Assembly: GCF_040409955.1 (NCBI RefSeq)
Contig: NZ_CP123384.1
Location: 2,427,501-2,491,500, forward strand
Direction of reading: 5' to 3'
Source of the DNA: Salipiger sp. H15
Lineage (GTDB): Bacteria; Pseudomonadota; Alphaproteobacteria; Rhodobacterales; Rhodobacteraceae
DNA length: 64,000 nt
Positions 8,879 through 17,398 of this stretch are shown here, one piece after another. The notes beneath the pieces are model-generated. The model did no database searches, was not told where the DNA came from, and worked only from the letters and a program-made list of their open reading frames with translations. How positions within the stretch are numbered: the stretch's first letter is position 1; each line of letters opens with the position of its first letter. The position numbers and the translations under genes are program-made.

Positions 8879-9490
8879 GCGCCGCTCCAGCACCATCTTC
8901 CCGCCCGAGATCTCGAGCCGGTCGAAGCGTTGCAGGTAGCTCATGCCGAGCAGCGAGTTGTCCATCTCGCCGCCGTTGACGAAGGCGGGCAGGTTGCGGT
9001 CCTCGAAACCGCCGAGCGCCACCCTGTCGAGCCGCACCGGCGCCGTCTCGACCGCGCCATTGGCGGTGCGGGCGCGGGAATGAAAGGCGAGATCCTCGCC
9101 GGTGAGGCCGACGCGCTCGGCATCCTCTTGGGTCAGCACCATGCCGGTGGCGCCGGTGTCGACCACGAAGCGCACCGGCGTACCGTTGATCTGCAGCGTC
9201 ATGTAGTAGTGCCCGTCGGAGGCGCGCGGCAGCTCGATGCGGCCCTGCTCGGCGAAGACCGACTGCTGCGGCGCCACGGTGTGGCGGATGTCGTCCCAGA
9301 GCCCGATCGCGGCGATCGTGCCGAGGAAGATCAGCCCCCAGGCCGCAAGCTGCTGCAGCTTGCGGACGACCTGGCCGCGGTGTCTGACGAACATCCACAG
9401 CACCAGCGCCGCCAGCAGCAGGCCGAGATAGGTCAGCTGACCGAAATCAATTTCCGACAAATTCGCGCGCTCCCCTTGCTTCGGAAGCAA
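8876..9490 (-). CDS. Membrane-anchored retropepsin-like aspartic protease (clan AA, TIGR02281 type)
   Basis: 204 residues. Two predicted membrane helices (about 17-34 and 46-66) are followed by a single aspartic-protease lobe with the active-site strand FVVDTGATGMVL (Asp at about 112). The closing NSLLGMSYLQRF-EI strand is typical of the bacterial retropepsin-like family. Such enzymes act as homodimers in the periplasm or at the membrane; the natural substrate is not established. The ATG at 9490 lies about 30 bases downstream of the marC stop, so the two may be cotranscribed. Confidence 0.85.
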   Translation of the reverse strand: MLPKQGERANLSEIDFGQLTYLGLLLAALVLWMFVRHRGQVVRKLQQLAAWGLIFLGTIAAIGLWDDIRHTVAPQQSVFAEQGRIELPRASDGHYYMTLQINGTPVRFVVDTGATGMVLTQEDAERVGLTGEDLAFHSRARTANGAVETAPVRLDRVALGGFEDRNLPAFVNGGEMDNSLLGMSYLQRFDRLEISGGKMVLERR

Positions 9491-9520
9491 TGTAGGCGCT
9501 CGCGCGCGATCCTGCGAGTC

Positions 9521-10147
9521 TCAGCCGAAGACGCCTGACCAGTCGAGCCCGCGGATGCCGTCGATCACGAACTGCACCGCCAGCGCCGCCAGCAGCATGC
9601 CGAAGAGCCGGGTGACCACGACGATGCCGACGTGCCCCAGCGCGTGCTCGATCGGCCCCGCGACGAAGAAGCAGGCGAGGGTCATCAGCAGCACGATCAC
9701 CAAGACGCCCAGCACCATGGCGGTCTCGAGCGGGCCGCCGGAATGGCCGACCAGCAGGATGATCGAGGCGATGGCGCCCGGGCCCGCGATCAGCGGGATG
9801 GCGATGGGAAAGATCGACGGGTCGGGCATCACCTCGTCCTCGACCTTGTCCTCGCGCCGCTTGGTGCGACGCTCGAACAGCATGTCGAGCGCGGTGAGGA
9901 AGAGCAGCAGCCCGCCCGAGATGCGGAAGGCCGACATGGAAATGCCGATGAATCCCAGCACCGCCTCGCCGAAGAAGGCGAAGAGCATCAGGATGACCAG
10001 CGCGGTGATGCAGGCCCGGATTCCCACGGCGCGCCGATGCTGGGCATCGGCGCCCTGGGTCAGCGCGATGAAGACGGGCGTCAGCCCGATCGGGTCGATC
10101 ACCACGAAGAGCGTGGCGAAAGCGCTGATGAGGAAGGCCATATCCAT
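9521..10147 (-). CDS. MarC-family integral membrane protein
   Basis: 208 residues with six hydrophobic helices in the MarC/UPF0056 pattern, including the signature DPIGLTPVFIALTQG near residue 20 and PIAIPLIAGPGAIASI near 115. A short charged cytoplasmic loop (RRTKRREDKVEDE) separates the halves. The family was once linked to multiple antibiotic resistance, but its transport role is unproven. Upstream is the ABC-F gene on the same strand, separated by 50 bases. Confidence 0.9.
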   Translation of the reverse strand: MDMAFLISAFATLFVVIDPIGLTPVFIALTQGADAQHRRAVGIRACITALVILMLFAFFGEAVLGFIGISMSAFRISGGLLLFLTALDMLFERRTKRREDKVEDEVMPDPSIFPIAIPLIAGPGAIASIILLVGHSGGPLETAMVLGVLVIVLLMTLACFFVAGPIEHALGHVGIVVVTRLFGMLLAALAVQFVIDGIRGLDWSGVFG

Positions 10148-10197
10148 GAGAAATGGCTAGGGTCTTCGGCAGATTCTGTCCAGAAAAGCCTTTCGGC

Positions 10198-12057
<1,860 letters not shown>

Positions 12058-12173
12058 GGGCTGCCCATAGCAGAGCCCGCGGCCGGGCAAAATCCCCCAT
12101 CGCGCGCCATGGCCGGTGTTTGTGACGCGCGCGCATTTTCCCGGCGGGGCGCCCGGCGGCGGCGTCGCGCCGT

Positions 12174-12278
12174 GCGTATTTGGAAAGAGAAGACGCGGGG
12201 GGGCGCGGGCCCCTTCTTCTTTTTCCAAATACGCCGGGGGTGAATTGGCCGCAGGCCAAGAGGGGGCAGCGCCCCCTG
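12174..12278 (-). repeat. Extragenic palindromic element, copy 1 (full)
   Basis: Lies in the 346-bp gap between the divergently transcribed ABC-F gene and ndk. Outer arms GCGTATTTGGAAAGAGAAG (12174-12192) and its inverse ending CCAAATACGC (12213-12234) can form a stem of about 20 bp with one mismatch. Next to them are two smaller hairpins, TTGGCC-GCA-GGCCAA (12245-12259) and AGGGGGC-AGC-GCCCCCT (12261-12277). Read on the minus strand the order is GC hairpin, TTGGCC hairpin, CACCCCC, arm, spacer, inverted arm. The same plan recurs at four other places in the window. Confidence 0.85.
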
Positions 12279-12362
12279 ACTTGCCCGGCGGACGGGCAGC
12301 GGCGGCGGTCGGGGTCTTCCAAATCCGGCAGCCCCATGATAACGCCCCATCCGGAGAATACT

Positions 12363-12382
12363 GGCCGGGCCGTCGCCCGGCC
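12363..12382 (+). promoter_or_regulatory. Hairpin in the ndk 5' leader
   Basis: GGCCGGGC-CGTC-GCCCGGCC is a perfect 8-bp stem with a four-base loop, ending 21 bases before the ndk start and followed by TTCTGAC. It could be a terminator for a short upstream transcript or a stabilising leader stem. No function is known. Confidence 0.4.
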
Positions 12383-12403
12383 TTCTGACATTGGAGAGAC
12401 CAA

Positions 12404-12826
12404 ATGGCCGTCGAACGCACCCTGTCGATCATCAAGCCCGACGCAACCCGCCGCAACCTGACCGGCAAGATCAACGCCAAGTTCGAGGAAGCGGGCCTGC
12501 GCATCGTCGCGCAGAAGCGCATCCAGCTGACCCCGGCACAGGCCGGCGAGTTCTACAAGGTGCACGCAGAGCGCCCGTTCTACGGCGAGCTGTGCGAGTT
12601 CATGGCGTCCGAGCCGGTCGTCGTGCAGGTGCTGGAAGGTGAAGGCGCGATCGCCAAGAACCGCGAAGTGATGGGCGCCACCAACCCGGCCGACGCCGCA
12701 GCCGGCACCATCCGCGCAGAGTTCGCCGAGTCGGTCGGCGAGAACTCGGTGCACGGCTCGGACGCTCCCGAGACCGCCGCTCAGGAAATCGCCTACTTCT
12801 TCTCGGGCCTCGAGCTCGTCGGCTGA
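12404..12826 (+). CDS. ndk: Nucleoside-diphosphate kinase
   Basis: 140 residues, the normal length. It moves the gamma phosphate from ATP to other nucleoside diphosphates through a phosphohistidine: the active-site His lies in [12 protein letters not shown] (about residue 117). Other signatures are [11 protein letters not shown] at the N-terminus and the [11 protein letters not shown] segment near 60. The ATG is preceded by TTGGAGAG. It forms a single-gene unit between a repeat element and a strong terminator. Confidence 0.97.
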   Translation: MAVERTLSIIKPDATRRNLTGKINAKFEEAGLRIVAQKRIQLTPAQAGEFYKVHAERPFYGELCEFMASEPVVVQVLEGEGAIAKNREVMGATNPADAAAGTIRAEFAESVGENSVHGSDAPETAAQEIAYFFSGLELVG

Positions 12827-12852
12827 GCCTTTCGCTCACCCGGACTATTACG

Positions 12853-12880
12853 AAGGGCGCCCCTCGGGGCGCCCTTTTTC
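12853..12880 (+). terminator. Rho-independent terminator of ndk
   Basis: AAGGGCGCCCC-TC-GGGGCGCCCTTTTTC: an uninterrupted GC stem closed by a two-base centre and followed by five T residues, 26 bases after the ndk stop. Also faces the end of the convergent DUF4112 gene. Confidence 0.9.
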
Positions 12881-12915
12881 GTTGGTGTGGACGGGGCTCC
12901 CGTCCGGCTGCGGCG

Positions 12916-13332
12916 TCAGGCGGCGAGGTCGATCGGCGCGGCCGGGCCTTCGCCGGTCGCCGTGTGGCGTGCCTCGAGCCAGCGCCGCAGCAGCGCCGCG
13001 TTGCGGCTGTTGGCGCGGTAGCCGATGTCGAAGATGTCGCCGACCAGCGGCACGAGGCCGACCAGCCAGTCCACCGCGAGATTGCCGCCCATCCGGCCGA
13101 GCAGCGGCGTCGGCGCGCCCATGCCATGCGCCTCCTTCAGGATCCAGAGCGCCGGGGCCAGCGCCAGCGTGTCACCGATGCCGGGCACGAGGCCCAGCAT
13201 GGCGTCCCAGCCGAAGCGCACCCCGGTGAAGGGGATGCGGTAGGCGCGGTCCATGCGCCGCGCCCAGACCTCGATCCGCTCGAGGCGGCGGAAGTCGGCG
13301 TGACGGGGGTGCTGCGGGCTCATCGCGCTCAC
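12916..13332 (-). CDS. DUF4112 family small membrane protein
   Basis: 138 residues. The family core has two hydrophobic segments: GWDAMLGLVPGIGDTLALAPALWIL (about 42-68) and VDWLVGLVPLVGDIFDIGYRAN (about 88-110), a repeated VPxxGD pattern typical of DUF4112. Function unknown. The GTG start overlaps the upstream YqaE-type gene stop as GTGA and has GGAAGAG about 8 bases before it; an internal ATG three codons later is the alternative. Confidence 0.85.
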   Translation of the reverse strand: MSAMSPQHPRHADFRRLERIEVWARRMDRAYRIPFTGVRFGWDAMLGLVPGIGDTLALAPALWILKEAHGMGAPTPLLGRMGGNLAVDWLVGLVPLVGDIFDIGYRANSRNAALLRRWLEARHTATGEGPAAPIDLAA

Positions 13333-13508
13333 GCGGTGCGCTCTTCCGGGCCGGTGCGGGCGATCACCCAGACCGCGTGCACGATGCCCGGGATGTAGCC
13401 GAGGAGGGTCAGCAGGATGTTGATCCAGAACTGCTTGCCCAGACCCACCTGCAGGAACACGCCGAGCGGCGGCAGGAAGATCGCGAGGATGATGCGGATC
13501 AGGTCCAT
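13329..13508 (-). CDS. YqaE/Pmp3-family membrane protein
   Basis: 59 residues, not obvious because it is so short. The sequence MDLIRIILAIFLPPLGVFL begins the Pmp3/YqaE fold: two membrane helices, the first with the Leu-Pro-Pro-Leu-Gly-Val motif and the second with LLTLLGYIPGIVHAVWVI. Members are stress-induced proteolipids thought to affect membrane potential. The ATG follows AAGGAAACCGAC. The stop overlaps the DUF4112 start (GTGA), so the two membrane proteins are translationally coupled. Confidence 0.88.
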   Translation of the reverse strand: MDLIRIILAIFLPPLGVFLQVGLGKQFWINILLTLLGYIPGIVHAVWVIARTGPEERTA

Positions 13509-13628
13509 GTCGGTTTCCTTCTGGGTTGACTGCGTCGTTGGCAGATCAACACGAAGACCGCGGTCCGGGTTCCGGCAGCGCCTGAAGGTGCCGGCTCAAA
13601 CCCCTGAGATGGCGGTGTTTGCGGGAGG

Positions 13629-13973
13629 TTAGCGCCGCCGGTTCGGGTCGATCACGCCGATCTCGTCGAGGATCGCCTCGATCCCGGCGAGCGGCGCGTT
13701 GCCCCGGCCTTCAGCGACCAGTGCATCGAAGCGCGCGCGCAGCGCCTCCTTCTCCTTGCCGCGGGCATCGTTCCACGGGCGCCCCTGCAGCGCCATGTGC
13801 AGCACGTAGAAGCCGATGAAATGCGGCTTGGTGCCATGGGCGAGCAGGCGGCGGTAGGTCTCGTCGGCGCCGAGGGCGCGCAGGGTCTCGGCATCCGCGA
13901 TCCCGGCGCGTTTGCAGGCCGATTCCACCGCCGGGCCGAGGTTGCGGATGCTGGAGATCGGCGTGCCGGACAT
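13629..13973 (-). CDS. TfoX/Sxy C-terminal-domain protein
   Basis: 114 residues. Only the C-terminal half of TfoX/Sxy is present: the helical ISSIRNLGPAVESACKRAGI-DAETLRALGADETYRRLLAHG region resembles its helix-hairpin-helix. In gammaproteobacteria Sxy/TfoX works with CRP to induce competence genes; single-domain relatives in Rhodobacteraceae have no proven role. It starts 4 bases after the aminotransferase stop on the same strand, suggesting one transcript. Confidence 0.8.
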   Translation of the reverse strand: MSGTPISSIRNLGPAVESACKRAGIADAETLRALGADETYRRLLAHGTKPHFIGFYVLHMALQGRPWNDARGKEKEALRARFDALVAEGRGNAPLAGIEAILDEIGVIDPNRRR

Positions 13974-13977
13974 CGGC

Positions 13978-15165
13978 TCAGGCGGCCTTCGAGAGGCGCG
14001 CGGCGAAGCCGGTGAGGGTCGAGAGCGCCGCGGCGAAGGCCTCGTCGGGGATGGTCATCGCGACGCGCAGGAAGCCCGCGGCGGAGGGGCCGAAGCTTTC
14101 GCCCGGCATGACCGCGATGCGGTGCGCGTCGAGCAGGGCATCCGCGAAGGCGATGCCGGAAAGCCCGGTCGCGCGGATGTCGAGGAAGAGGTACATCGCG
14201 CCGCCGGAGGGCACGAGGCCGACGATGGTCTGCCCGGCGAGGATCTCCTGCGCCAGCGCGCGGCGGCGGCGGAAGGGCGCGGCGACGCGCGGCTCGAGGC
14301 TCTCGTCGGCGGTGAGCGCGTAAAGCGCTGCGTCCTGGATGTAGCCGGGCACGCCGTAGGTGGTGTTGGTGGCAAGGTCGATCAGCACGGCGATGGCGGG
14401 CTCAGGGGCGATGAGCCAGCCGATGCGGCTGCCGGTCATGGCGTGGCTCTTCGACAGGGAGCCGATCACCATGGTGCGTTCGGCCATGCCGGGCAGCGCG
14501 CGCGGGCTGAGGTGCTCGCCCTCCCAGATCTGCGTGTCGTAGACCTCGTCGGAGATCAGCCAGAAGTCCTCGTCCCGCGCGGCGGCGGCGAGGCCCTCGA
14601 GCACGCTGCGCGGATAGACCGCGCCGGTGGGGTTGTTGGGCGAGTTGACCAGCAGCGCCGCGGCGCCGGTCTCGCGCGCCCTGCGGCGGACCTCGGCGGC
14701 GTCAGGGAAGAAGCTGTGCTCGGGGCGGGTCTCGATGCCGTGCGGGATGGCGCCGGCGGCGCGGATGGTGCCGGGGTAGGTCACGTAATGCGGCTCGACC
14801 ATCAGCGCGGCGTCGCCGGGGTTGCAGGCGGCCATGTGCGCGGCAAAGAGCGCCGACTGCCCGCCGGGGGTGACCAGCACGTTGTCGCGGCTGGTGGCCA
14901 CACCAGTGCGCTCGGTGACCCGCGCGGCGATGGCGTCGCGCAGCGCCGGGATGCCTGGCACGACGGCATAGCCGGTATGGCCGGCGGTGGCGGCGCGGTG
15001 CATCTCGGCAAGGATCGGCGCCTCGGTGCGCACGTCGGGCTCGCCGATGGTCAGCTCGGTCACCGCCACGCCGGCGGCGCGCAGCGCGCGGGCCTTGTAG
15101 AAGATTTCCCAGCCGTCGCCGCCACCGGCGTTGAGAGAGGTGATGCGGGTGGAAAGGGGTGGCAT
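13978..15165 (-). CDS. PLP-dependent class I/II aminotransferase
   Basis: 395 residues, fold type I. The Schiff-base lysine is K239 in SLSKSHAMTGSRIGW; VNSPNNPTG near 173-181 and the SDEVYD segment near 205-210 are the cofactor-binding motifs, and the substrate carboxylate-binding Arg is in FLRVAMT. Best described as an aspartate/aromatic-type transaminase; the amino donor is not predictable. It is transcribed away from the GTA cluster, and its promoter would lie in 15166-15300, where a CtrA-like box also sits. Confidence 0.88.
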   Translation of the reverse strand: MPPLSTRITSLNAGGGDGWEIFYKARALRAAGVAVTELTIGEPDVRTEAPILAEMHRAATAGHTGYAVVPGIPALRDAIAARVTERTGVATSRDNVLVTPGGQSALFAAHMAACNPGDAALMVEPHYVTYPGTIRAAGAIPHGIETRPEHSFFPDAAEVRRRARETGAAALLVNSPNNPTGAVYPRSVLEGLAAAARDEDFWLISDEVYDTQIWEGEHLSPRALPGMAERTMVIGSLSKSHAMTGSRIGWLIAPEPAIAVLIDLATNTTYGVPGYIQDAALYALTADESLEPRVAAPFRRRRALAQEILAGQTIVGLVPSGGAMYLFLDIRATGLSGIAFADALLDAHRIAVMPGESFGPSAAGFLRVAMTIPDEAFAAALSTLTGFAARLSKAA

Positions 15166-15278
15166 GGCAGGCTCCGGACTGTGCTCTGGACGGTGTTGTG
15201 CCAGAGGGGCGCGGAGGCGGCAAGCCGGGGCGTGTCGGCGTGGCGGCGGACGCTGCGTTCATCTGGTATTATCTTTCA

Positions 15279-15293
15279 TTAACAACGTGTTGA
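15279..15293. promoter_or_regulatory. CtrA-like box upstream of GTA g1
   Basis: TTAA-CAACGTG-TTGA fits the CtrA consensus TTAA-N7-TTAA with one mismatch. It lies 213-227 bases before g1 and about 65 bases before the predicted GTA start site; on the other strand it would overlap the aminotransferase promoter. It may serve either gene. Confidence 0.5.
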
Positions 15294-15317
15294 TCCGGGG
15301 CGTTCGGTGCCCCGACC

Positions 15318-15346
15318 TTGACTTTGCGCGCGCTCCGGCGTAGGGT
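15318..15346 (+). promoter_or_regulatory. Sigma70-like promoter for the GTA cluster
   Basis: TTGACT (15318-15323), a 17-base spacer and TAGGGT (15341-15346). The -35 matches the consensus at five of six positions, the -10 at four of six. A transcript starting near 15353 would run straight into the terminator hairpin at 15373-15407. Confidence 0.5.
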
Positions 15347-15372
15347 TTGCGCATGCTGGACGAAATGGGCAG

Positions 15373-15407
15373 GCGGCCCCGGGGCAATTCCCCGGCGGCC
15401 GCTTTTT
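15373..15407 (+). terminator. Intrinsic terminator in the GTA leader (possible attenuator)
   Basis: GCGGCC-C-CGGGG... pairs with ...CCCCGG-C-GGCCGC around a CAATT loop and is followed by TTTTT. It lies between the predicted promoter and g1, so most initiations would stop after about 55 bases unless read-through is permitted. Alternatively it ends an unseen transcript from upstream. Confidence 0.6.
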
Positions 15408-15505
15408 CGTTCCGCACGCGGGCGGGGCGACGCGGGCAGAGACCCGGGCGCACACCTGCGAGGCAGAACCACAGGCACCCCCACAGGCAAGAAAGGTATC
15501 GAGCG

Positions 15506-15847
15506 ATGATCCTCATCCATCTCGAGGAAGAGCTGTCCCGACTGGAAGAAGAGCGGGACGAACTGGCCGACATGCTGCGGCATCTCGGCAAGGACATGCG
15601 GCGCCTGCGCGACCGCTTCGAGGAAGACGGAACCCTGGACAAACCCGAGACCGGCAAGGCAGCGGCGGATCTGCGCTACTGGCTCAAGGTCGCCCATGAA
15701 ACGGAGGCACAGATCAGGAATGTCAGACGCAAGCAGAAGGGAATTGCCGGAGACTGGGCGCTCGACCTCGAGCGCGCACGGGTTGAGGTCGGGTGCCGCA
15801 TGGCTCGCCTCCGCCGGTGCTGCGGTGCAGGAGAGCTTCCTGAGTGA
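15506..15847 (+). CDS. GTA g1, small terminase-like protein
   Basis: 113 residues, the size and position of RcGTA gp1, which acts as the small terminase subunit. The N-terminal two thirds are a charged coiled coil (LEEELSRLEEERDELADMLR, then LRDRFEED), followed by a second helical segment and a basic C-terminus with paired cysteines near the end. It would bring DNA to the g2 motor; headful packaging in GTAs is not specific for GTA DNA. ATG preceded by AAAGG. Its 3' end overlaps the 5' end of g2. Confidence 0.85.
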   Translation: MILIHLEEELSRLEEERDELADMLRHLGKDMRRLRDRFEEDGTLDKPETGKAAADLRYWLKVAHETEAQIRNVRRKQKGIAGDWALDLERARVEVGCRMARLRRCCGAGELPE

Positions 15848-17129
15848 GCTCACGGAGGGGGAGCGCCTTGCGCTCCCCTTCCTCTTCGAGTTCTGGGCGC
15901 TCGAGCACCAACTGCCGCCCGAGGGGGAGTGGCGGTCCTGGGTGATCCTCGGCGGGCGCGGCGCGGGCAAGACGCGGGCCGGGGCGGAATGGGTGCGCGG
16001 CGCGGTCGAGGGCGCGCTGCCGCTCTCGCCCGGGCGCTGCCGGCGCGTCGCGCTGGTGGGCGAGACGCTCGACCAGGCGCGCGAGGTGATGGTGTTCGGC
16101 GACTCGGGCATCCTCGCCTGCTCGCCCCCCGACCGGCGACCGGACTGGAGCGCGACGCGGCGCTGCCTCACCTGGCCGAACGGCGCCGAGGCGATGGTCT
16201 TCTCGGCGCATGACCCCGAGGCGCTGCGCGGCCCGCAGTTCGACGCCGCCTGGGCGGACGAGCTCGGCAAGTGGCGCAAGGCGCGCGAGACCTGGGACAT
16301 GCTGCAATTCGGGCTGCGGCTGGGAGAGAGCCCGCGGGTCTGCGTCACCACCACGCCGCGCAACATCGGCGTGCTGAAGGAGCTGCTGGAGCAGCCGAGC
16401 ACCGTGGTGACCCGCGCGCCCACCGAGGCCAACCGCGCCAACCTCGCGGCCAGCTTCCTCGACGAGGTGCGGGCCCGCTACGGCGCGACGCGGCTGGCGC
16501 GGCAGGAGCTCGACGGCGAGATGGTCTGCGACGTGGACGGCACCCTCTGGACGCAGGAGATGCTCGAGCGCGCGCGGCTGCGCGGCGTGCCGGATCGGCT
16601 GGACCGCATCGTCGTGGCGGTGGACCCGCCCGCCGGGGACGGGGCCGGATCGGACGCCTGCGGCATCGTCGTCTGCGGCGTGCTCCGCGAGGGCCCGCCG
16701 CAGGGCTGGCAGGGCTTCGTTCTGGAAGATGCCTCGGTGCAGGGGCTCGGACCCATGGGCTGGGCGCAGGCGGCGGTCGAGGCATTCGAGCGCTGGCAGG
16801 CGGACCGCATCGTCGCCGAGGTGAACCAGGGTGGCGCCATGGTCGAGGCGGTGCTGCGGCAGGTGGCGCCCTCGGTGCCGCTGCGCAAGGTCACCGCGAC
16901 CCGCGGCAAGGTGCTGCGCGCCGAGCCGGTGGCGGCGCTCTACGAGCAGGGCCGGATCGGCCACGCGCGGCGCTTCGAGCTCCTGGAAGAGCAGATGGGG
17001 CTGATGACCGGCGCGGGGTTCCGGGGACAGGGCTCGCCCGACCGGGTGGACGCCCTCGTCTGGGCGCTGACCGAGCTGGTCACCGCGCCCGCGGAGACCT
17101 GGCGCAGGCCGCGGCTGCGGCTGCTCTGA
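15783..17129 (+). CDS. GTA g2, large terminase (TerL)
   Basis: About 448 residues from the proposed TTG start. The N-terminal ATPase has Walker A GGRGAGKTRAG and Walker B ending WADELGKW; the C-terminal RNase H-like nuclease has VVAVDPPAG and the late RVDALVWAL segment with acidic metal ligands. It packages host DNA into GTA heads. The frame is open upstream to an ATG at 15696 (AAGG 6 bases before it), but that stretch reads as a shadow of g1. Family-like sequence begins at RSGAAWLAS, so the TTG at 15783 is preferred; a GTG at 15822 is another option. Confidence 0.9.
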   Translation: MRSGAAWLASAGAAVQESFLSELTEGERLALPFLFEFWALEHQLPPEGEWRSWVILGGRGAGKTRAGAEWVRGAVEGALPLSPGRCRRVALVGETLDQAREVMVFGDSGILACSPPDRRPDWSATRRCLTWPNGAEAMVFSAHDPEALRGPQFDAAWADELGKWRKARETWDMLQFGLRLGESPRVCVTTTPRNIGVLKELLEQPSTVVTRAPTEANRANLAASFLDEVRARYGATRLARQELDGEMVCDVDGTLWTQEMLERARLRGVPDRLDRIVVAVDPPAGDGAGSDACGIVVCGVLREGPPQGWQGFVLEDASVQGLGPMGWAQAAVEAFERWQADRIVAEVNQGGAMVEAVLRQVAPSVPLRKVTATRGKVLRAEPVAALYEQGRIGHARRFELLEEQMGLMTGAGFRGQGSPDRVDALVWALTELVTAPAETWRRPRLRLL

Positions 17130-17140
17130 CGACAGGAGAA

Positions 17141-17246
17141 AGGGGGGCGCTGCCCCCCTCGGCGCTGCGCGCCTCACCCCCCGGCGTATTTGGAAAGAGA
17201 AGAAGGACGGGCGCGCGCGCCTGCTTCTTCTCTTTTTCAAATACGC
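17141..17246 (+). repeat. Extragenic palindromic element, copy 2 (full), inside the GTA cluster
   Basis: In the 269-bp gap between g2 and g3. AGGGGGGC-GCT-GCCCCCCT (17141-17159) begins 11 bases after the g2 stop; the arm GCGTATTTGGAAAGAGAAGAAGG (17184-17206) is matched by its inverse ending CAAATACGC (17223-17246). After it, up to g3, lie only a GTTAAC hexamer (17316-17321) and a TAGATT resembling a -10 (17332-17337). The element could terminate or pause transcription and separate packaging genes from the rest. Confidence 0.85.
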
Positions 17247-17398
17247 ATGGCGCGCCGGTGCCGAAAGCGCCGTGCCGGGGTGTTGCGCCACCGCCGGGCG
17301 CTGCGGGAGGACGGGGTTAACGCGTTGCGCCTAGATTTTCCCTCGACGCGAACCGGGACCGATTGGGTGCCGGGGGCCCGGGACACGAGGAGCGGAGC

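Larger units (their letters stand above)
15166..15505. promoter_or_regulatory. Intergenic control region between aminotransferase and GTA cluster
   Basis: 340 bp without a gene. 15265-15300 is strikingly AT-rich for this genome and contains the CtrA-like box. On the plus strand a TTGACT-N17-TAGGGT promoter and an intrinsic terminator follow; on the minus strand GATAATA (15274-15268) could be the -10 of the aminotransferase gene. The last 100 bp before g1 hold no other recognisable signal beyond an AAAGG ribosome site. Confidence 0.6.

Noticed and set aside
15696..15782. A longer g2 start at ATG 15696 with AAGG six bases upstream
   Set aside because: The added 29 residues overlap g1, read as its shadow and do not look like terminase sequence. 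Family-like sequence starts later, so this start is possible but not preferred.
17316..17321. GTTAAC before g3 as a CtrA site
   Set aside because: Neither side has a second TTAA at the seven-base spacing, so it is only a half-site at best.
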